Assembly: GCA_034509735.1 (NCBI GenBank)
Contig: JACGWO010000004.1
Coordinates: 15,853,395-15,917,394, forward strand
Origin: Sesamum alatum
Lineage: Eukaryota; Streptophyta; Magnoliopsida; Lamiales; Pedaliaceae
Length of the DNA: 64,000 nucleotides
Direction: 5' to 3'
In this document: positions 57,806 to 64,000 of the stretch, piece after piece
Position numbering within the stretch: the stretch's first letter is position 1
How the letters are laid out: each line of letters begins with the position of its first letter
Notes under the pieces: model-generated
Databases searched by the model: none
Told to the model about the DNA's origin: nothing
What the model saw: only the letters and a program-made list of their open reading frames with translations
Translations under genes and position numbers: made by a program

Positions 57806-59963
57806 TGTTAGTTTGGTATATGCCTCGAGATGTTTAACGCAGCAAAAATTAGAGTTTAAATTACAATACAATATTCTAATTAGCGATCAAAGTGCCCGTC
57901 TCATTGCTACTACGACATGGATCTCATGCATAAAGGAGTCAATTGAATGGTTTGGGATACCAACCTTGGTGTCCATAGGTTGATGACGTGAACGTTCTCA
58001 AGATAGTTCACACCACCTATGATGGAATCTCCAATAACCCTATGCTAGTAGGCATTAGAGGATTTCGGTAGATCAACGATTGATCAACGGAGAAGACAAG
58101 AAACTCATTTCTCGTCAAGAGTTCAATGAGAGCAAGAGAGCGAAGGGAGCAAAGGTAGCAAAGAAATTGCAAAGCATTGTCAAGCCTTTCAAGCATCCTT
58201 TTGAATGGCAAATGTCTCCTATTTATAGACCATCCATTGAAGAAGGCAAGTTCAACTTGTGTTCTTCTCCCTGCAAAGAGGAAGACAACTTTGATTATTC
58301 TTCTTACAAAAGGACAAACTTGGTTTGTCATATTAAGAAGAGAAGTTCACTTTGCTTCTTCATCTTGCAAAGAGGAAGACAAGTTTGATTCTTCTTCTTA
58401 CAAAATGACAAACTTGTTTTGTCATATTAAGAAGAGAAGTTCAACTTTGCCTCTTCTTCTTATAAAATGACAAACTTGTTTTGTCATATTAAGAAGAGAA
58501 GTTCGACTTTGCTTCTTCATCTTCAAGAAGACAAAATCAACTTTTGCTTATTCGTCTTCAAGAAGACAAATCCAACTTTGCTTCTTCGTCTTTCAAGATG
58601 ACAAATCCAACTTTGCTTCTTTGTCTTTCAAGAAGACAAATCCAACTTTGCTTCTTCATTTTTCAAGAAGACAAATTCAATTTTGCTTCTTCATTTTTAA
58701 GAAGACGCATCAAACTTTGCTTCTTTGTTTTTCAATAAGACAAATCCAATTTTGCTTCTTCACAAGAAGACAGTTGAACTTTGCTTCTTCAAGAAGACAA
58801 GTTCAAGTTTTCTTCTTCATAAGAAGACAAATTCAACTTTTCTTCTTCATCTTCTCCATAATTAATCCAATTAATTATTTCCAAGAATTCCATCATAGAT
58901 TTGTCTTTGACCCTTTAGGCTCACTACTTAGCTAGACTTGGGTTTGTATCACATACACAATTTAATTAGCAAGTTATTCGCATTAGATTAATTAGATCAT
59001 ATCATAATTAATCATCCTCAATTAACTCCTTAATTAGAGGGTACCCGTTACCATGGGTGGCCACCTAGCACTAGTCCATGGCACTAGAGAATAGGTGAAT
59101 CTACGTGAACTTGTAAGTTACGAGTTCCATGCAAATACAGTCCTTCCATCAAGCTAATCTCCCAATCGAAGTCTAGGGCATGGAATTGGAATTGGTTACC
59201 ATCTATGACTTCAATATCTTTGTATCAACTCTACACTTTGTGCTACTCATTTATCAATATAGGAAACTCCGTTCCTATTCAATCAATTACCATGGCCACG
59301 AATTTTGGATAACACAATGTAGAGAACATAGGAGATTCTTCATCATCTCATGATGAGCGATATGATCCTATCTTGGAACTCACCAACCTCCATGCATGGT
59401 CTGATTATGTGTGAAACATGGCTTTTTTAACAACTATAGAAGAAACTATGGCTGCATCAGACATGATCAAGTTATAGCCGTCCTATGCACACGGTTACTG
59501 TGGAACCTCAAGTTAAAGGACCACTTAATGCATTATCGCAACAAAGGAGAATCAAGTCATACCAATTATGCCCCACAAGGCTACCATATGACATCTCCAA
59601 CGGGTTAGTTCAGTGAACTTGATAACTCCTTATCAAGCACCCACTAAAGTGCTTAGACGTCATACGTCATTGTCTGTGACACTCAAAAATCATCATATGA
59701 ACGCATCACTTAGTGCAAGTCTCTATGGAATCATGGTCGATGCCCCGTCTCGACCGATTCATCGACTTTGAACATTTTAGATCAAACCATAGAGGTTCAT
59801 TTCATGGTCTCCATCATATGCGCGACCCAACCCCATACCGCTAGGATTTAAGGGCTTCAACCAAATGCATACAAATATTGTATTAAGCATAAGATGCAGA
59901 TGGACAAAGAACAATTCTTAATATTAACATTTTATTGAAAAAGATCGTTTAGAATGGGAGACA
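57806..59963 (-). mobile_element. Copia copy B 5' LTR, main part
   Basis: Plus coordinates start TGTTAGTTTGG after the primer-binding site. Contains the minisatellite (58235-58860), the inverted CCATGG block (59044-59090) and the region matching 47012-47470. Interrupted after AGACA (59959-59963) by a solo LTR; the last 39 bases are at 62624-62662. Total length without the insertion is about 2.2 kb. Confidence 0.82.
58235..58860. repeat. Minisatellite in copy B LTR (right copy)
   Basis: Same degenerate array as 44330-44895, with additional variants of the 34-bp unit (caagaagacaaatccaactt repeated). The two LTRs differ in unit number. Confidence 0.8.
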
Positions 59964-62618
59964 TGTAAGACTAGCAAAGGCGTGTGGATCGACCCGGGAG
60001 TAGCACGAATGCGGAAGCGCTGTATAATAAAAATTGCAAGAATTTAAACATGCCATAAACAAGATTAAAATAAAGACGTTCAAGGGGTGTTCCCTTGAAC
60101 CTCCCGGACATTCGGTGTACCTCATGAATGAAAGAACATACAAATAATTCACGGAGGCCATATGATTTAAAAGAGAGACAAAAACATTAAACCGGAAACC
60201 CACCCGGTTGTCGTTTTGTCTTCAAACCGCTACTCGCGTTGTTCCTCGTTTTGCTCCAAGATCTCGAGTTTGAGACCCTCTAATTCGTACACGCAATCCG
60301 CCCATGTATCTTGATCCTTGTGCTAGCGAAAGAACAAGTGTATGTAATATTTGGAGAGGACGGATTGATCAACCGCTATTGTTTAACGAGATCAACCCTC
60401 CTTAGGTTCAATTGTATAAACACAAAAGAACACAAAAGAGTATCTAGGGAAAGAGGAGAGGGAGTGGCCGAGAGAGAGGGAGAGGCCGGCGGTGGTGTGT
60501 GTGTGTGTGTGTTTTAGAGTTTCATCATCTCTTCCAAAGTGAAGAGTTAGGAATATTTATAGAGGAGGAATCCTATTCCTCTTCTAATTCCAACTCTTTG
60601 GAAGACTCCACTTGGAATAGGATTTGACCTAGTCAAATCCTAGTCAATTTCTAGTTTCTTGGTCAAACCAATCGTAGTCATTGATTTCCCTCTCCAATCT
60701 CAACCATTCATTAATTTATGGAGTATTTAAATCTAATTAAATAATCCAAACGGTAATAAATAAATATCAATATTTATTTTAAGCCCATAAATTAATTTCT
60801 AATAAATTTAATTTATTAGATAAATTCCTTTAATCCAATAAAAGGAATTAATTTCCCAAGATAAGAAAGACCCGATTAAATCTAATTTAATCGCTTCACT
60901 TTTCTCCAAATATTTAATTCCAAATTAAATATGTTATGTGTGCGGATTGTGTGTGACTCTTTAGGTTCACCTTCAGCTAGACTTGGTCGGATTTCTAGAA
61001 TCCGCCCGTTACCATGGGTGGCCGTCTAGCAACGGTCCATGGCATTAGAGACTAGGTGAATATGCGTGTGGATGAACATTTAGGCTCTACAGTACATCTA
61101 TCCTTCCGTCTACGGTCTCACCACTTTGGGTCTAGGGCACGCATACGCAGGTACCCATCTTGGACCTAAGTGTCGGTCTGTCCTATACCAAACGCCGCAA
61201 GGAATCTTTCCCTTCTGTTCAGTTACTGTGGCCACAGATTTCAGGGACAAGACACAAAGTATAGTGAGACACTACTGTTAATGCTCTTGACATGAGACAA
61301 ATCCTTTTTTGGAAACTACTGTCACATTGCACACCGTGGCTGCACTAGATATGGTTTATGACTAGGGGTGGCAGCGGGGCGGGTATGGGGCGGGTTTTGG
61401 TGGACCCGGGACCCACCCCGCTAACTCCGGGAAGGACCCGGGACCCGCCCCGCCCCGCCCCGCTACAAAACCCGCCGGGGCGGGTCTAACTCGGTAGACC
61501 CGGTTTTTTTAATTTTTTTTATTTTTTATTTGTTCTATAAATTAAAAAAATAAAATTTAATATATCAATTACAAATAAAATTAATTGATCATAATCTAAC
61601 TCAAATTCAAGTTGAAAAAGAATTTCAAGTACAAATAAAATTGTTCATAATAGAACAATTCAAACAATTCATATTGAATTATTGATTATACATTAGTAAC
61701 AACTTCTTTGTCTTTCTCATCGTTAAGTATTGTGGGACAAATTTTTAATTAATCAACTATTGAACATGTACCTAACAATAATTAAATTAAATAATATAAT
61801 ATTTTATTAGTGTTTATTCTATCATAATAAATAAATATATATATATACATATCTAAACGGGGCGGGTCCGGGGCGGGTCCTTAAGGACCCGGGATCCGCC
61901 CCGGACCCAACCGGGTCCTAATTCTTAGGACCAGCTACCCGAGCGTCTTCAAATTTTTTGGACCCGAACCCGCCCTATTAGCGGCGGGTCCGGGGCTGGT
62001 TTTGCCGGGTCCGGGTTGGATTGCCACCTTTATTTATGACTACTCAACTGTATTTTGGCAATCTCTCACCATACCTAAGATACAGTCCCGATGTACAGGT
62101 AAACTCAGCAATTCCTCAAGTCAAAGGATTGACCTGTACCATTAGAATTAGGAACTCACGTCATACCAGGCCGACCCTACTCAAGGTCCTCTGTAAGACG
62201 GTTCCCGCGAGTCACCTCAGTCAGCTGCTCCCCAGCAAGCTGACCCACTAACACTGCTTAGACGACCCTCGTTACCCATTGATGAAACACGACAGCAGAT
62301 GCTTAGTGCAAGTCTCAAGTGGATTCTCGGTACCCATTTTCGAGATTCCTTGACTTGAAGATCTTCAGACTGATTCGGCGAAACTGATTTCATGGACCTA
62401 TCTCCAAGCGTAGTCCCAGTCCCCAAAATGTGATCTCAGTCTGTGGGCTTTGTTTGTGTAGTGAACAATTATAAAGCAGTTAAAGTGAACACAGACAAAG
62501 TATGAGCTAGATGAATTTCACTTTCTTATTCATCATGGTTTATTAAAAATTTGAAATTGTTCAGACATAGGTTATAATTCGTCTAATAAGATTGGCTTCA
62601 TGGTCACCTATTCTAACA
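59964..62618 (-). mobile_element. Solo copia LTR inserted in copy B 5' LTR
   Basis: Begins TGTAAGACTAGC and ends CACCTATTCTAACA in plus coordinates, with a perfect 5-bp duplication AGACA at 59959-59963 and 62619-62623. Minus orientation; related to the LTR at 943-1760. It carries the inverted CCATGG block (61005-61050) and a GT repeat (60494-60512). No internal region follows, so it is a solo LTR left by recombination. Without the hAT insertion it is about 1.98 kb. Confidence 0.92.
61363..62032. mobile_element. hAT-type non-autonomous element (CGGGT-rich ends)
   Basis: Perfect 8-bp duplication TTTATGAC at 61355-61362 and 62033-62040. Ends TAGGGGTGGCAG and TTGCCACCTTTA form an imperfect inverted pair. 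Both subterminal regions are dense in GGGGCGGGT and its inverse ACCCGCCCC; the centre is AT-rich and non-coding. 670 bp. It sits inside the solo LTR, so it is the youngest event in this nest. Confidence 0.93.
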
Positions 62619-62623
62619 AGACA

Positions 62624-62662
62624 ATGAGCCAAAAATTGGCTTGACGGTCACCAATTCTAACA
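62624..62662 (-). mobile_element. Copia copy B 5' LTR, last 39 bases
   Basis: atgagccaaaaattggcttg through ttctaaca matches 47460-47498 and closes LTR B after the solo-LTR insertion. Confidence 0.85.
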
Positions 62663-63198
62663 ATCATGTGAAGAGGCGAGGCAAAATGACTTGACAGTGA
62701 ACGGAGAGAGCGAAGTAAATCATACTAGACCGGACCGTAGGGAAGGGCTAGTTTACAACTACCGGAGAAGTACGCTGCCCCGCTGGTCCCAAGGGGCAGC
62801 TGGTCAGCTCCGCCTTCAATGGCCCACAGGCCTGGTTCCAAGGAGCAGGCCTGCTGTGCCATTTCCGGTCGCCTTCGAGCCAAACCCCTTTTGGAGTTCG
62901 GCTCTCAGCTGCGGAACGAACTCTTTTGAGTCCGTTCCTTGTTTGCGATCTCACTGGATGAGAATGGTATTGGTTACCTCCCACAAAGTAATTTCCATGT
63001 GAATCGTAAAAGCAGGGTATGAAAAATTGTGTTTGTGGATCTCAAGCCTATTAGGAAATTGTTTTTCAAAAACCGCACTTGATAGTGGTGGGATTTTTGA
63101 ACAAATACTGAGAGGGGTTAATGACTAAACAGCAAGTCTTAATTTTAATTTTAATATTAAAACAAATTATTAATTTTCTGCTTTGCATATTATTGTAG
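62663..63198 (+). mobile_element. Copia copy C leader, plus orientation, truncated
   Basis: A moderately GC-rich stretch at 62690-62950 without a recognised product is followed at 62960-63080 by the leader block seen inverted in copies A and B (gaatggtattggttacctcccac, gcctattaggaaattg). Shows that a plus-strand element begins here. Confidence 0.65.
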
Positions 63199-64000
63199 AT
63201 GTCTAAGAATCCACTGAGTAGAATTCTTCAGACTAACAAATTCGTTGAAACAAATTGGCTGCGAAATCTTAGGATTGTCCTCGATTTTGAGTCAAACCTG
63301 CTTTCTGTATTGGTCTCTTCTTCAGGCCTTATCAGAGGGGTCCACGCCGGAAGAATGTTTGACATTTGAGAAGTGGCATGAGGACAATCGAAAGGTTCAC
63401 AGTATCTTACTGGTCTGAATGACTAACGAGATCGAGAAGCAGTACGATAGGCATCACGATGTCAAGTTGATGATGCTTCACATGCAAGATGTGTATGCGG
63501 TCCCAAACCGACATATTAGATATGTTGCGACCAAGAATTTTTGCGCACCAAGATATTGAAGGTTCTTCGGTGCAAGTGCATAGTATTAAGATGCTTTCCC
63601 TTGTGGAGAACCCCAAAGTTGGGCTGGAGAACGATATGTATATTTACGTGATCCTTCAGTCTCTTTCTTCCTCTTAAGATCGGTTCATCATAAACTCAAC
63701 ATAAATGGGCTTAAGAAGTGCATTGATGAGTCGATCAACATGTTGATCAAGTTCGAGGCGATGACAAGAAATTCGAAGTCGATGGTCATGTTGAGGGAGC
63801 GTCGACCTCGAAAGCAAAAGGTAAGGCAAAGTCACGTTGCAGGTTCTTTGAACGCACTTGTTTTGAGATGTAAGGGGAAAAGGAAATAGGAAGGTGGTTC
63901 AGTAGCCAGGAAGGGAAAATAATATTTGCATGAATTGCCGAGAAAAAGAGCATTGGAAGAGGGAGTGTCCCAAGCTCCTATTCTCCATTCCAAGTTTACT
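63199..64000 (+). pseudogene. Copia copy C gag, broken, runs off right edge
   Basis: Starts ATG 63199: MSKNPLSRILQTNKFVETNW, then LRNLRIVLDFE, homologous to copy A gag (MSKNALSSILETNKF). Frameshifts follow; later pieces read NPKVGLENDMYIYVILQSLS (63600-63675), KKCIDESINMLIKFEAMT (about 63715-63765) and an intact CCHC knuckle CMNCREKEHWKREC (63928-63970). Gag packages element RNA into particles; this copy cannot be translated whole. Pol would lie beyond 64000. Confidence 0.82.

Noticed and set aside
61363..62032. GC-rich CGGGT clusters as a CpG-island promoter
   Set aside because: Inverted ends and an 8-bp duplication show these are subterminal repeats of a hAT-type element.
43791..62667. A 5-bp target duplication around the whole of copia copy B
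   Set aside because: The flanks ggatc and atcat do not match, so the outer boundary may be rearranged.

Overview
This is a stretch of a seed-plant nuclear genome, most likely a eudicot. The evidence is one intron-containing plant-type esterase gene with its own TATA-like box, set in AT-rich DNA full of plant transposon families: Ty1-copia LTR elements with long LTRs, an L1-type LINE, CACTA, hAT and Mutator-like elements. I cannot name the species. Nothing bacterial, organellar or CRISPR-like is present, and I found no credible new cellular system. The interest lies in the nesting of the elements, several of which can be bounded by target-site duplications (TSDs), and in an assembly artefact.

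Layout. 1-1760: leader, primer-binding site and LTR of a minus-strand copia element that runs off the left edge. 2438-5631: four nested Mutator-type elements. 5779-9850: broken plus-strand LTRs and a leader fragment. 9850-12230: unassigned AT-rich DNA. 12590-18144: a 5.5 kb LINE with 15-bp TSDs and both reading frames broken, inserted in an AT-rich repeat. 19433-22157: a Mutator-type element with a second one inside it. 22556-28390: a decayed minus-strand copia element (copy A) with a GC-rich 112-bp tandem repeat in its leader. 28391-31035: an LTR piece, an AT-rich repeat and a LINE tail. 31300-39390: decayed CACTA material carrying a TNPA-like gene and an internally deleted Tnp2 gene, with blocks of GGAACGGT-type repeats. 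39390-40560: a LINE fragment and another AT-rich repeat copy. 40813-41832: the only intact host gene, a two-exon secreted SGNH carbohydrate esterase. 42925-62662: a second copia element (copy B) with nested LTR, solo-LTR and hAT insertions. 62663-64000: leader and gag of a third, plus-strand copia copy that leaves the right edge.

The 500-N gap at 51826-52325 is flanked by two near-identical 5.2 kb blocks (46624-51825 and 52326-57527). These differ mainly in homopolymer lengths, and the gap falls inside a 25-bp tandem array. The simplest reading is that two unmerged contig ends describe the same DNA, so copy B should be read once: LTR, internal region, LTR.

Apart from the esterase, every coding region I recognise is broken by stops, frameshifts or deletions, and none of the elements seen here looks autonomous. 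Homologies are by eye from motifs and shared text. TSDs and splice sites were read directly.
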